Shown piece by piece: positions 15,115-24,721 of a stretch of DNA of 64,000 nt. The stretch spans positions 32,501 through 96,500 of the forward strand of contig PNMH01000004.1 in assembly GCA_013823505.1 (NCBI GenBank), read 5' to 3'. The notes beneath the pieces are model-generated. The model was not told the DNA's origin and ran no database searches. It was given only the letters and a program-made list of their open reading frames with translations. The position numbers and the translations under genes are program-made. The DNA comes from Polaromonas sp. GTDB lineage: Bacteria > Pseudomonadota > Gammaproteobacteria > Burkholderiales > Burkholderiaceae. Within the stretch, counting starts at the first letter, position 1, and each line of letters begins with the position of its first letter.

Positions 15115-17397
15115 ATGAAATTCCGTTTCCCCATCGTCATCATCGACGAGGACTTCCGTTCCGAAAACACCTCGGGTCTGGGCATCCGTGCGCTGGCTCA
15201 GGCCATCGAGGTTGAAGGCTTCGAGGTGGTGGGTGTGACCAGTTACGGCGACATGAGCCAGTTCGCCCAGCAGCAGAGCCGCGCCAGCGCGTTCATCCTG
15301 TCGATCGACGACGAAGAGTTCAGCCAGAGTGCCGACCTCGATCCGGTGGTGTTGAACCTGCGCAATTTCATCGACGAGGTGCGGCGCAAGAACTCGGACG
15401 TGCCGATCTACATCTACGGCGAAACCAAGACCAGCCGCCATCTGCCCAACGACATCCTGCGCGAACTGCACGGTTTCATCCACATGTTCGAGGACACGCC
15501 GGAGTTTGTGGCGCGCCACATCATCCGCGAAGCCAAGAGCTACCTCGAAGGCATCCAGCCTCCGTTCTTCAAGGCCTTGCTCGACTACGCGGAGGACGGC
15601 TCGTACTCATGGCACTGCCCAGGCCACTCGGGTGGCGTGGCGTTCCTGAAGAGCCCGGTGGGCCAGATGTTCCACCAGTTCTTCGGCGAAAACATGCTGC
15701 GCGCCGACGTGTGCAACGCGGTGGAAGAGCTGGGTCAATTGCTGGACCACAACGGCGCCATTGGTGCGAGCGAGCGCAATGCGGCGCGCATCTTCAACGC
15801 CGACCACTGTTTCTTCGTGACCAACGGCACCAGCACGAGCAACAAGATGGTGTGGCACCACACGGTGGCCCCGGGCGACGTGGTGGTGGTGGACCGCAAC
15901 TGCCACAAGTCCATCTTGCACAGCATCATCATGACGGGCGCTGTCCCCGTTTTCCTGAAGCCCACGCGCAACCACTACGGCATCATCGGTCCGATCCCGC
16001 AGAGCGAGTTCGAGATCGACGCCATCAAGGCCAAGATCCGCGCCAACCCGCTGCTCGCCGGCGTGGATGCCGACGCGGTCAAGCCGCGCGTGCTCACGCT
16101 CACCCAGTCCACCTACGACGGCGTGCTCTACAACACCGAGGCCATCAAGCAGATGCTTGATGGTTACGTGGCCAACCTGCACTTTGACGAAGCGTGGCTG
16201 CCGCACGCGGCCTTCCACCCGTTCTATGGCAATTTCCACGCCATGGGCAAGAAGCGCGTGCGCCCGATGGAGTCGGTGGTCTACGCCACGCAGTCCATCC
16301 ACAAGCTTCTCGCCGGCATCAGCCAGGCCAGCCACGTTCTGGTGCAGGACTCGCAGCACGTCAAACTGGACCGCCACCTCTTCAACGAGGCCTACCTGAT
16401 GCACACCAGCACCAGCCCGCAGTACGCGATCATCGCCAGCTGCGACGTGGCCGCGGCGATGATGGAGCCGCCCGGCGGCAAGGCGCTGGTGGAGGAGAGC
16501 ATTTTTGAGGCGCTCGATTTCCGCCGCGCCATGCGCAAGATCGACGCCGAGTTCGGCGACGACGACTGGTGGTTCAAGGTCTGGGGTCCGGACGACCTGG
16601 CCGAAGAGGGCATGGGCGAGGCCATCGACTGGGTGCTCAACCCCGACCCGGCTGGTTCGCAGGCCACGGCAAAGGAATGGCACGGCTTCGGCGACATGGC
16701 GCCGGGCTTCAACATGCTGGACCCGATCAAGGCGACCATCGTCACGCCGGGCCTGAACCTGGACGGCCGCTTCGAGCCCGAAGGCATCCCCGCGTCGATC
16801 GTCACCAAGTTTCTCGCCGAGCACGGCGTGGTGGTGGAGAAGACGGGCCTCTACAGCTTCTTCATCATGTTCACCATCGGCATCACCAAGGGCCGCTGGA
16901 ACACGCTGCTGACTGCGCTGCAGCAGTTCAAGGACGATTACGCCAAGAACCAGCCCATGTGGCGCATCCTGCCGGAGTTCTGCCAGAAGCACCCGCGCTA
17001 CGAGCAGATGGGCCTGCGCGACCTGTGTCAGCACGTGCACGAGCTCTACGCCCGCTACGACATCGCGCGCCTGACGACCGAGATGTACCTGAGTGACCTC
17101 ACGCCGGCCATGAAACCGACCGATGCCTTCGCGCACATTGCGCAACGCACCACCGAGCGGGTGCCGATCGACGAGCTCGAAGGCCGCATCACCACCAGCC
17201 TGGTGACGCCGTACCCGCCGGGTATTCCCCTCCTGATCCCTGGCGAGGTGTTCAACAAAAAGATCGTGGACTATCTCAAGTTCGCGCGCGAGTTCAACGC
17301 CCAGTGCCCAGGATTCGAGACCGACATCCACGGCTTGGTGGAGATGGTCGGCGACGACGGCAAGAAGCGTTACTTTGCCGATTGCGTGAAGGCCTGA
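15115..17397 (+). CDS. Arginine/lysine/ornithine decarboxylase, AdiA-like
   Basis: Seen: 760 residues, group III PLP decarboxylase. A CheY-like wing domain occupies about 1-130 (IVIIDEDFRSENTSGLGIRAL). The core has HCPGHSGGVAF, VVDRNCHKS, LHFDEAW and the PLP lysine K397 in SIHKLLAGISQASH; the C-terminal domain ends YPPGIPLLIPGE and DCVKA. Overall it aligns well with E. coli AdiA (756 residues, same terminal VKA), so arginine is a plausible substrate, but lysine or ornithine cannot be excluded by eye. Known: such enzymes make agmatine, cadaverine or putrescine, for polyamines or acid resistance. No AdiC/CadB antiporter gene is adjacent, which favours a biosynthetic or housekeeping role. GGAGAA precedes the ATG. 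Confidence 0.88.
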   Translation: MKFRFPIVIIDEDFRSENTSGLGIRALAQAIEVEGFEVVGVTSYGDMSQFAQQQSRASAFILSIDDEEFSQSADLDPVVLNLRNFIDEVRRKNSDVPIYIYGETKTSRHLPNDILRELHGFIHMFEDTPEFVARHIIREAKSYLEGIQPPFFKALLDYAEDGSYSWHCPGHSGGVAFLKSPVGQMFHQFFGENMLRADVCNAVEELGQLLDHNGAIGASERNAARIFNADHCFFVTNGTSTSNKMVWHHTVAPGDVVVVDRNCHKSILHSIIMTGAVPVFLKPTRNHYGIIGPIPQSEFEIDAIKAKIRANPLLAGVDADAVKPRVLTLTQSTYDGVLYNTEAIKQMLDGYVANLHFDEAWLPHAAFHPFYGNFHAMGKKRVRPMESVVYATQSIHKLLAGISQASHVLVQDSQHVKLDRHLFNEAYLMHTSTSPQYAIIASCDVAAAMMEPPGGKALVEESIFEALDFRRAMRKIDAEFGDDDWWFKVWGPDDLAEEGMGEAIDWVLNPDPAGSQATAKEWHGFGDMAPGFNMLDPIKATIVTPGLNLDGRFEPEGIPASIVTKFLAEHGVVVEKTGLYSFFIMFTIGITKGRWNTLLTALQQFKDDYAKNQPMWRILPEFCQKHPRYEQMGLRDLCQHVHELYARYDIARLTTEMYLSDLTPAMKPTDAFAHIAQRTTERVPIDELEGRITTSLVTPYPPGIPLLIPGEVFNKKIVDYLKFAREFNAQCPGFETDIHGLVEMVGDDGKKRYFADCVKA

Positions 17398-17403
17398 TCG
17401 GCC

Positions 17404-18255
17404 TCAGCGGGGCGCGTCCGGGCGCACCCGTATGAAGCTGGCAAAGCGCGGCACGCCGCTCTCGTTGACACCGCGAAAGCGGTAGGTCACCCAGGCGCCC
17501 AGGGCCGGTGGGTGATCGCGCTCGGCATCGGTGAAGCCGGTGCCCAGGCGGAAGCGAATACCTTCCCGCGTTTCCACCAGCAAGGCGCCCATGCGGCCGG
17601 TGTGACGGCCTCGACCAGGCAGGTGCTGCACAACACGCGCTTCGGCGTCTTCGTGGGTTTTCACCTTCAGCAGGTCGTCGTTGCGCTCGGCTCGGTAGAA
17701 CGAGTCGCCCCGGTGCAGCATCAGGCCTTCGCCACCCTTCTTGACCAGACGGTCCAGCCGCGCCATCAGCTCGGCGTGGCTGGCCACGCGCTCCTGCGCA
17801 ACGGCCTGTAGCCAGGGCTGCTTGAGCTGCTGCACCAGGGCCTGGTAGGCCTGGATGCGGTCGGTGAAGCGGCCCGGGTGCGCAGGCAGGTCAAACACCA
17901 TGAAACGCACGCGTCGCCACGCGTCATCGATGGGGGTTTGACGGCGCACGGTGGAGAGCGCTTCCTCAAATCTCCCTCGACCGATCCAGAGTTCGCCGTC
18001 CATGGGCTCGGCGGGCCATCCGGCGGTGAACCAAGTTGGTGCTGCGACCACGTCACCCCCGCGTGTCAGCAGCCGTTTACCGTCCCAGAAGCCGCGAAGG
18101 CCGTCGTACTTTTCACTCAGCCAGTAGTCGTGTAGCGGCACACCTGGCCGGTACACGTTGGCAAGCATCAGGGCCGGTGCGTCGGCAGCCAAAGCAGGGC
18201 CAGACAGGCCAAAAGTGACCAGACCCAACCAGCCAAGCAGCTCGCGTCGCCTCAT
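17404..18255 (-). CDS. Exported ATP-dependent DNA ligase, Lig E type
   Basis: Seen: 283 residues. An N-terminal signal (RRRELLGWLGLVTFGLSGPALAADA) suggests export to the periplasm. The adenylation domain has motif I SEKYDGLRG with nucleophile K49, WFTAGWPAEPMDGELWIG (motif III region), GGEGLMLH (motif IV) and DLLKVKTH (motif V). The C-terminal OB domain follows at about 205-283. The length fits the minimal Lig E ligases. Known: Lig E proteins are small ATP-dependent ligases with leader peptides, found in Gram-negatives besides the NAD-dependent LigA, and proposed to act on DNA in the periplasm. It follows fabI by 24 bases on the same strand and so may be co-transcribed. Confidence 0.87.
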   Translation of the reverse strand: MRRRELLGWLGLVTFGLSGPALAADAPALMLANVYRPGVPLHDYWLSEKYDGLRGFWDGKRLLTRGGDVVAAPTWFTAGWPAEPMDGELWIGRGRFEEALSTVRRQTPIDDAWRRVRFMVFDLPAHPGRFTDRIQAYQALVQQLKQPWLQAVAQERVASHAELMARLDRLVKKGGEGLMLHRGDSFYRAERNDDLLKVKTHEDAEARVVQHLPGRGRHTGRMGALLVETREGIRFRLGTGFTDAERDHPPALGAWVTYRFRGVNESGVPRFASFIRVRPDAPR

Positions 18256-18279
18256 GGCGGCCCCCGAAGCGCAGAGGAA

Positions 18280-19077
18280 TCAGCTCAGCGCGTCGCTGTC
18301 GCGGCTCACGCCCGTGGTGTGGCTGTAGCCACCGTCCACGTAGGTGATCTCGGCGGTGACGCCAGCGGCCAGGTCGCTCAGCAGAAACGCGGCCACGTTA
18401 CCCACGTCTTCAATGGTCACGTTGCGGCGGATCGGTGAAGCGCTGGCGACCATGCCCAGCAGCTTGCCGAAGTCCTTGATGCCGCTGGCGGCCAGTGTCT
18501 TGATGGGGCCAGCGCTGATGCCGTTGACGCGCATGCCTTTGGGACCCAAGGACTCGGCGAGGTAACGCACCGAGGCTTCGAGGCTGGCTTTGGCCAGACC
18601 CATGGTGTTGTAGTTGGGCACGGCGCGCAAAGCGCCGAGGTAGGTGAGGGTCAGCAGCGCCGATTTCTCGTTGAGCATGGGCAGCGCGGCCTTGGCCATG
18701 GCGGGGAAACTGTAGGCGCTGATGTCGTGCGCGATGCGGAAGTTCTCGCGCGTCAGGCCGTCCAGAAAGTCCCCGGCGATGGCTTCGCGCGGGGCAAAGC
18801 CGATGCTGTGCACGAAGCCGTCGAACTTGGGCCACACCTGCGCCAGGTCGGCAAACAGCTTCTCGATCTGGGCGTCGTCGCCCACATCGCAATCGAAGAT
18901 GAGCTTGGAGTCGAAATCGGCAGCGAACTCGGTGATGCGGTCTTTGAAGCGCTCGCCGACGTAGCTGAACGCGAGCTCGGCGCCTTGCTGATGGCAGGCT
19001 CTGGCGATGCCATAGGCGATGGAGCGGTTGGACAGCACGCCCGTGATCAGCAATTTCTTGCCGGTAAGAAAACCCAT
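18280..19077 (-). CDS. fabI: Enoyl-[acyl-carrier-protein] reductase FabI
   Basis: Seen: 265 residues, SDR-type enoyl reductase. NAD site: [15 protein letters not shown] (11-25), the FabI-specific nucleotide pattern. Catalytic residues are Y146, Y156 and K163 ([20 protein letters not shown]). The loop [11 protein letters not shown] and the C-terminal [13 protein letters not shown] also match. Known: catalyses the last step of each fatty-acid elongation cycle and is the triclosan/isoniazid-type target in many bacteria. GGAGAC lies 8 bases before ATG 19077. It is divergent from yejA with 38 bases between the starts. Confidence 0.96.
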   Translation of the reverse strand: MGFLTGKKLLITGVLSNRSIAYGIARACHQQGAELAFSYVGERFKDRITEFAADFDSKLIFDCDVGDDAQIEKLFADLAQVWPKFDGFVHSIGFAPREAIAGDFLDGLTRENFRIAHDISAYSFPAMAKAALPMLNEKSALLTLTYLGALRAVPNYNTMGLAKASLEASVRYLAESLGPKGMRVNGISAGPIKTLAASGIKDFGKLLGMVASASPIRRNVTIEDVGNVAAFLLSDLAAGVTAEITYVDGGYSHTTGVSRDSDALS

Positions 19078-19115
19078 GTTTCTGTCTCCAATGAAAAATC
19101 CTTCAGAATTGTCGC

Positions 19116-20981
19116 ATGCACTCTTCCCGCATCCGCCCTGGCCACCGACTCGTCTCGACGTCCTTGGCCGCGTTGCTGATGCTCTTGTGCACGCCCGGCT
19201 GGGCAGCCCACGGCTACGCGCTGTGGGGCCAGCTCAAGTACCCCGACGGCTTCACCCACTTCGACTACGTCAACCCCACCGCCCCCAAAGGCGGTGAACT
19301 GCGGCTGGTGAGCAACCTGCGGCTGTCCACCTTCGACAAGTACAACCCGTTCACGTTGCGAGGCAGTGCTCCGGCCTATTTGTCCAACTTGATGTTCGAC
19401 TCTTTGCTCGCCGGCGCACTGGATGAGAACGGTGCTGCGTACGGGCTGCTGGCTGAAGACGTGACCACAGCGCCCGACGGTCTGTCGGTCACCTTCAAAC
19501 TGCGCGACACCGCGCGTTTCCACAACGGTGACCCGGTGCTGGCTGCCGACGTGAAGCACAGCTTCGACACGCTCATGGGCCCGCACACCTCGCCGGCCTT
19601 CAAGACAGTGTTGCAGGACGTGGCCGGGCTCGACGTGCTGGGCGACAGGGTCGTGCGCTACCGCTTCAAAAAGCCCAACCGCGAACTGCCACTGACCGTG
19701 GGCGGCCTGCCAGTGTTCAGCCGCGCATGGGGCAATGCAGTGGACCCCAAGACCGGTCAACGCAAGACGTTTGACCAGGTCGTGACCGACATTCCCATCG
19801 GAAGCGGTCCCTACAAGATCGGCCCGGTGCAGTTCGGCAAGGACATCACTTACGTGCGCGACCCTGCGTACTGGGCGCGCGACCTGCCGGTGCGCCGGGG
19901 CACCGCCAACTTCGACCGCATCCTCGTCAAGATCTACAAGGACAACACCGCGCGGCTCGAAGCGCTGAAGGCCGGCGAGTTCGATCTCATGCGTTTCTTC
20001 TCGGCTGGCGACTGGGCGCGCCGCGTCAACGGCAAGAAGTTCGACACCGGCGAACTCGTCAAGGGCGAGTTCACGCACCGCCTGCCCACCGGCTTCCAAA
20101 GTTATGTGCTCAACACGCGCCGCCCGCCGCTGGACGACATCCGCGTGCGCGAGGCGCTCGGCCTGGCGATGGACTACGAGTGGATGAACCGCCAGATGTT
20201 CTACAACGCTTACCAGCGTGTGCAAGGGCTGTTCGGCAATACCGACTGTTCGCCGCAGGGCACGCCCCCGCCCGAGGAGCTGGCCTTGCTCGAGCCCTGG
20301 CGCAAGCAGCTGCCACCCGCCGTGTTTGGCCCGGTTTACGCGGCGCCGCGCACCGATGGCTCGAACTCCCTGCGCGGTAACCTCAAACGTGCGCAGGCCT
20401 TGCTGCGCGAGGCGGGCTGGACGGTGCAGGGTGGGCAGTTGCGCAACGCGCAGGGCAAGTCCATGACGATCGAGTACCTCGACAGCAACGAGACCGGCGC
20501 GCGCGTGGTCACGCCCTGGATCCGCAACCTCACCAAGCTCGGTGTTGAACTCAAGTTCCGCCCGGTGGACTTCGCGCTCTACCAGCAGCGGCTGCGCAGT
20601 TTCGACTTCGACATCGTTTCGCTGGCCTACGGTGGCACCAACAACCCGGGAGCGGAATACGCCGACCTGTTCGGCAGCGCTGCTGCCAAGACCGAAGACT
20701 CGGGCAACCACACCGGCACCGCCAACCCGGCGGTGGATGCGCTGATCGAGCGCATGGTGGAAGCACCCACACAGCCCGAATTTCTGGCAGCCTGCCGCGC
20801 ACTGGACCGCGCCATCACCCACAGCCATGTGCTGATTCCACAGTGGTCCGCCACGACCCACCGCATGGCCTACAACGCGTGGCGCCTTGCTCGCCCGAAA
20901 GACATGCCCCCTTATGCATCCGGTGAGGTCTGGGCCATCGACACCTGGTGGGCTCAAGACCCGGCAACCGCAAAGCGCTGA
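19116..20981 (+). CDS. yejA: Peptide ABC transporter substrate-binding protein YejA
   Basis: Seen: 621 residues, SBP family 5. Signal peptide about 1-31 ([19 protein letters not shown] then AHG). The mature protein has [17 protein letters not shown] (50-66), the YejA-type N-terminus, then [43 protein letters not shown], the classic SBP5 block, and [19 protein letters not shown]. Known: YejABEF imports peptides and, in enterics, microcin C. It heads a complete yejABEF operon. No Shine-Dalgarno is evident before ATG 19116, so the true start could be slightly downstream, for example the GTG at codon 13. Confidence 0.92.
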   Translation: MHSSRIRPGHRLVSTSLAALLMLLCTPGWAAHGYALWGQLKYPDGFTHFDYVNPTAPKGGELRLVSNLRLSTFDKYNPFTLRGSAPAYLSNLMFDSLLAGALDENGAAYGLLAEDVTTAPDGLSVTFKLRDTARFHNGDPVLAADVKHSFDTLMGPHTSPAFKTVLQDVAGLDVLGDRVVRYRFKKPNRELPLTVGGLPVFSRAWGNAVDPKTGQRKTFDQVVTDIPIGSGPYKIGPVQFGKDITYVRDPAYWARDLPVRRGTANFDRILVKIYKDNTARLEALKAGEFDLMRFFSAGDWARRVNGKKFDTGELVKGEFTHRLPTGFQSYVLNTRRPPLDDIRVREALGLAMDYEWMNRQMFYNAYQRVQGLFGNTDCSPQGTPPPEELALLEPWRKQLPPAVFGPVYAAPRTDGSNSLRGNLKRAQALLREAGWTVQGGQLRNAQGKSMTIEYLDSNETGARVVTPWIRNLTKLGVELKFRPVDFALYQQRLRSFDFDIVSLAYGGTNNPGAEYADLFGSAAAKTEDSGNHTGTANPAVDALIERMVEAPTQPEFLAACRALDRAITHSHVLIPQWSATTHRMAYNAWRLARPKDMPPYASGEVWAIDTWWAQDPATAKR

Positions 20982-20986
20982 ACACC

Positions 20987-22015
20987 ATGTGGGTCTACAT
21001 CCTCAAACGCCTGCTGCTCATGATCCCGACGCTGTTCGGGGTGCTGCTGTTGACCTTCGTGGTGATCCAGTTCGTACCGGGCGGTCCGGTTGACCAGTAC
21101 CTGGCAGAAGCGCGCGCGGGCGCCGGCGCAGCGGGAGCCGAAGGTGGCTCGGTGTACCGTGGCGCGCAAGGGGTGGATCCGAAACGCATTGAGCAGATCA
21201 AGGCGCTGTACGGTTTTGACAAGCCGGCGCACGAGCGCTTTTTCCAGATGCTCGGCCAGTTCGCGCGATTCGATCTGGGCACCAGCTTTTTCCAGAACAA
21301 GGCGGTGTCCGAACTCATCATGGAGAAACTGCCCGTCTCCATCACGCTGGGATTGTGGACCTTCCTCATTAGCTATGGCGTGGCCGTGCCCTTGGGTGTG
21401 GCCAAGGCGGTGCGGGCCGGCTCGCGTTTCGATCTGGTCACCACCTTGCTCGTGCTCATCGGCTACGCCATCCCGGGTTTCGTGCTTGGTGTGGCCTTGC
21501 TGGTGATCTTCGGCGGTCAGTTGCAATGGTTCCCGTTGCGTGGCCTCACATCCTCCAACTGGGAAGAGCTCAGCTGGGGCGCGCGCATCGTCGACTACCT
21601 CTGGCACATCACCCTGCCGGTCACCGCCATGGTGCTGGGCAGTTTCGCCGTCACGGCCATGCTGACCAAGAATGCGTTTCTGGAAGAGATTCGCAAGCAG
21701 TACGTGATGACCGCACGTGCCAAGGGCCTGAGCGAGCGGCAGGTGCTGTGGAAACACGTGTTTCGCAACGCGCTCATCCCCATCGTCACCGGTTTTCCCT
21801 CGGCCTTCATCGGCGCTTTCTTCGCGGGCTCGCTGCTGATCGAAACCCTGTTCTCGCTCGACGGCCTGGGCTTGCTCAGCTATGAGAGCGTGATCCGGCG
21901 CGACTATCCCGTCGTGCTCGGTACGCTGTTTTTCTTCACGCTGATCGGCCTGGTGACCAAGCTGATTTCCGACCTCTGCTACGTCTGGGTGGACCCGCGT
22001 GTCAAATTCGACTGA
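20987..22015 (+). CDS. yejB: Peptide ABC transporter permease YejB
   Basis: Seen: 342 residues from ATG 20987, 5 bases after the yejA stop; the frame extends 13 codons back into yejA but MWVYILKRLLLMIPTLFG is the normal family start. Six membrane segments are apparent (LLMIPTLFGVLLLTFVVIQF, then about 120-145, 155-180, 215-240, 265-290, 310-335). The ATPase-contact EAA loop is EEIRKQYVMTARAKGLSERQVLWKH. The long periplasmic loop with AGAAGAEGGS after the first segment is typical of YejB. Forms the channel with YejE. Confidence 0.94.
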   Translation: MWVYILKRLLLMIPTLFGVLLLTFVVIQFVPGGPVDQYLAEARAGAGAAGAEGGSVYRGAQGVDPKRIEQIKALYGFDKPAHERFFQMLGQFARFDLGTSFFQNKAVSELIMEKLPVSITLGLWTFLISYGVAVPLGVAKAVRAGSRFDLVTTLLVLIGYAIPGFVLGVALLVIFGGQLQWFPLRGLTSSNWEELSWGARIVDYLWHITLPVTAMVLGSFAVTAMLTKNAFLEEIRKQYVMTARAKGLSERQVLWKHVFRNALIPIVTGFPSAFIGAFFAGSLLIETLFSLDGLGLLSYESVIRRDYPVVLGTLFFFTLIGLVTKLISDLCYVWVDPRVKFD

Positions 22016-23051
22016 AGCCGTGACACCGTCGTTGTCGCCGAGTGCCCGCGCCTGGCGCCGCTTCAAGCGCAACCGGCTGGGCTACTGGAGCCTCGTGCTG
22101 TTCTGCATCCTGGTGGTGGGCAGCCTGTTCGCCGAGTTGCTGTCGAACGACCGGCCCCTCATCGTGCGCTACGAGGGCACGACCTATTTCCCCATGTTGA
22201 AGGACCACGCGGAGACGGTGTTCGGTGGCGACTTCGACACCACCACCGACTACCTCGACCCCTTCATTCGCGAGCAACTGAGCAAGGGCGACAACTGGGC
22301 GATCTACGCACCCAACCCCTATGGCCCGCAGACGCTGAACTACTTCGCCAAACTGCCCAACCCGTCGCCGCCCACGCTGGACAACCTGTTCGGCACCGAC
22401 GACCGCGGGCGCGACTTGCTGGCCCAGCTGATCTACGGCTTTCGCGTGAGCGTGTTGTTCGCGCTGGCGCTCACCGTCATCGGTGTGTTGCTGGGTGTGG
22501 TCACCGGCGCCATCCAGGGCTTCTTCGGCGGCAAGACCGACCTGGCCTTTCAGCGCTTCATCGAAATCTGGGGCTCCATGCCCGAGCTGTATTTGCTCAT
22601 CATCTTCTCGGCCGTGTTCGCGCCCAGCATCAACTTGTTGCTGATCCTGCTCAGCCTGTTTGGCTGGATGGGCTTGTCCGACTACGTGCGCGCCGAGTTC
22701 CTTCGCAACCGACAGCTCGACTACGTGCGTGCCGCGCGAGCCCTGGGCCTGTCCAACTGGCAGATCATCTGGCGCCACGTGCTTCCCAACAGCTTGACCC
22801 CCGTGGTGACCTTCCTGCCGTTTCGCATGAGCGCGGCCATCCTGGCGCTCACCTCGCTCGACTTTCTGGGCCTGGGTGTGCCACCCGGTACACCGTCGCT
22901 GGGCGAGTTGTTGAGCCAGGGCAAGAACAACATCGACGCCTGGTGGATTTCGCTCTCCACCTTTGCGGTGCTGGTGATCACGCTGCTGCTGTTGACTTTC
23001 ATGGGGGATGCCTTGCGCGATGCGTTGGACCCGCGGAAGGCGGACAAATGA
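21999..23051 (+). CDS. yejE: Peptide ABC transporter permease YejE
   Basis: Seen: 350 residues from GTG 21999, which overlaps the 3' end of yejB by 17 bases; a second GTG at codon 8 would reduce the overlap to nothing and is an alternative start. Family landmarks are RRFKRNRLGYWSLVLFCIL, SNDRPLIVRYEG, NLFGTDDRGRDLLAQLIYG and the EAA loop EFLRNRQLDYVRAARALGLS. There are six membrane segments. It is the second half of the YejB/YejE channel and is translationally linked to both neighbours; its TGA overlaps the yejF ATG. Confidence 0.94.
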   Translation: MSNSTEAVTPSLSPSARAWRRFKRNRLGYWSLVLFCILVVGSLFAELLSNDRPLIVRYEGTTYFPMLKDHAETVFGGDFDTTTDYLDPFIREQLSKGDNWAIYAPNPYGPQTLNYFAKLPNPSPPTLDNLFGTDDRGRDLLAQLIYGFRVSVLFALALTVIGVLLGVVTGAIQGFFGGKTDLAFQRFIEIWGSMPELYLLIIFSAVFAPSINLLLILLSLFGWMGLSDYVRAEFLRNRQLDYVRAARALGLSNWQIIWRHVLPNSLTPVVTFLPFRMSAAILALTSLDFLGLGVPPGTPSLGELLSQGKNNIDAWWISLSTFAVLVITLLLLTFMGDALRDALDPRKADK

Positions 23052-24658
23052 CGACCTCCATGCTCCTCGACGTGAAAGGCCTGCGCGTGTCCTTCGGTGG
23101 GCAGGACGTCGTGCACGGCATCGACTTCGCCATCCAGGCCGGCGAGAAACTCGCGCTGGTGGGCGAATCCGGTTCGGGCAAGACGGTGTCGGCGCTGTCG
23201 CTGCTGCGCCTCGTGCACAACGCCGATGTGAGCGGCTCGGCGCTGCTCAACGGGCGCGATTTGCTCGCGATGACCGAGCACCAGTTGCGCGGTGTGCGCG
23301 GGGACGAGGTGGCCATCATCTTCCAGGAGCCCATGACGGCGCTCAACCCGCTCTACACCGTGGGTGACCAGATCGGCGAGGTCTTGCAGCTCAAGAAGGG
23401 CCTCACGCCGCGGCAGGCGCTCGCATCCACCATCGAGCTGCTGGCCTCCACCGGCATCCCGGAGCCCGGGCGACGTGCCAACGCCTTCCCGCACCAGCTC
23501 AGCGGCGGCCAGCGCCAGCGCGCCATGATCGCCATGGCCCTGGCCAGCAGCCCGAAACTGCTGCTGGCTGACGAGCCCACCACCGCGCTGGATGTGAGCC
23601 TGCGCAGTCAGATCCTTGACCTGTTGGCCGATCTGCAGCGCCAGCACGGCATGGCGGTGCTGCTCATCACGCACGACCTCAACCTGGTGCGCCGCTTTGC
23701 CGACCGCGTGGCCGTGATGGAGCAGGGCCATCTGGTGGAGCAGGGCGCGGTGAGCGATGTGTTTGCCGCGCCGCGGCACGCTTACACCCAGATGCTGCTG
23801 GCCAGCAAGCCCGAACGAGAAGTGGTACCCGCCGGGCCGCCAGGTGCGTACGCCGCGCCGGTGCTGCAAGCTCGCGGACTGCGCGTGGGCTACCCCGTTC
23901 CACTGCCTGGCCTGAAGGGCTGGTTCAAGAAGGGCGAGTTCATCGCGGTGCAGGGCGCCAACCTGGACCTGGCGCCGGGCCAGACCTTGGGCGTGATCGG
24001 CGAATCGGGTTCGGGCAAATCCACGCTCGCTTTGGCGGCGCTCGGCTTGTTGCCCCACCTGGGCAGTCTTCAGGTTGCCGGTTCAGACTGGACCAAGGCC
24101 TTGAAGAGCGGACAGGGCAGGGCGCTGCGACAGCGGGTGCAGGTCGTCTTCCAGGATCCGTTTTCCTCGCTGTCGCCGCGCATGACCATCGAGCAGATCG
24201 TTGGTGAAGGGTTGCTGGTGCACCAGCCGGGTCTCTCGGTGGCGCAGCGTCGTGAACGTGTCGTCCAAGCCTTGGCCGATGTCGGCCTGGTCGACGATCC
24301 CCGGCGCGGCGGCGACTGGCTGCAGCGCTACCCGCACGAGTTCTCGGGCGGGCAGCGCCAGCGCCTGGCGATTGCGCGTGCGCTCATCATCGATCCACAA
24401 CTGCTGGTGCTGGACGAACCCACGAGTGCACTGGACGTGACGGTGCAGAAGCAGGTGCTGGCCTTGCTTCAGCGCCTGCAGCGCGAACGCGGTCTGAGTT
24501 ACCTGCTGATCACGCACGACGTGGATGTCATCCAGGCCATGGCGCACGACGTCATCGTGATGAAGGACGGCGCTGTGGTCGAGAGCGGCCCGGTCGATCA
24601 GGTGTTGCGCGCGCCCGAGCATCCGTACACACGCACCCTGGTGCAGGCGGCTGCCTGA
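23048..24658 (+). CDS. yejF: Peptide ABC transporter tandem ATPase YejF
   Basis: Seen: 536 residues from ATG 23048 (ATGA overlap with yejE). Two complete ABC ATPase domains: the first with Walker A GESGSGKT (about 39-46), signature LSGGQRQRAMIA and Walker B LLLADEPTTALD; the second with GESGSGKST (about 319), FSGGQRQRLAIA and [12 protein letters not shown]. Each ends with the H-loop ITHD. The oligopeptide-specific C-terminal extension (HAYTQMLLASKP, HPYTRTLVQAA) follows each domain. Known: this fused double ATPase powers YejBE. Both domains keep all catalytic motifs, so both should hydrolyse ATP. Confidence 0.95.
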   Translation: MTTSMLLDVKGLRVSFGGQDVVHGIDFAIQAGEKLALVGESGSGKTVSALSLLRLVHNADVSGSALLNGRDLLAMTEHQLRGVRGDEVAIIFQEPMTALNPLYTVGDQIGEVLQLKKGLTPRQALASTIELLASTGIPEPGRRANAFPHQLSGGQRQRAMIAMALASSPKLLLADEPTTALDVSLRSQILDLLADLQRQHGMAVLLITHDLNLVRRFADRVAVMEQGHLVEQGAVSDVFAAPRHAYTQMLLASKPEREVVPAGPPGAYAAPVLQARGLRVGYPVPLPGLKGWFKKGEFIAVQGANLDLAPGQTLGVIGESGSGKSTLALAALGLLPHLGSLQVAGSDWTKALKSGQGRALRQRVQVVFQDPFSSLSPRMTIEQIVGEGLLVHQPGLSVAQRRERVVQALADVGLVDDPRRGGDWLQRYPHEFSGGQRQRLAIARALIIDPQLLVLDEPTSALDVTVQKQVLALLQRLQRERGLSYLLITHDVDVIQAMAHDVIVMKDGAVVESGPVDQVLRAPEHPYTRTLVQAAA

Positions 24659-24707
24659 CGCGATCGTTGGCTTGACCTGCGTCAGGCCGCTGGCGAGGCG
24701 GGCGGCG

Positions 24708-24713
24708 TATAAC
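24708..24713 (+). promoter_or_regulatory. Possible -10 before the DUF2189 gene
   Basis: TATAAC at 24708-24713 is a good -10 match but only 8 bases before ATG 24722, so transcription would begin essentially at the start codon (leaderless). A TTGACC lies 30 bases upstream of it, too far to be its -35. No Shine-Dalgarno precedes the ATG, which fits a leaderless message. Confidence 0.28.
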
Positions 24714-24721
24714 CGTCGGTC

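Noticed and set aside
14941..15519. Long N-terminal extension of the NfeD gene
   Set aside because: Antisense to the decarboxylase start and without family similarity; AGGGGAG before ATG 14940 decides the start.
15607..17331. Long leftward open frame opposite the decarboxylase gene
   Set aside because: A GC-rich antisense shadow; the other strand has an intact catalytic enzyme with PLP lysine.
19047..20957. 636-codon leftward open frame opposite yejA
   Set aside because: Antisense shadow overlapping the yejA coding region entirely; no family features.
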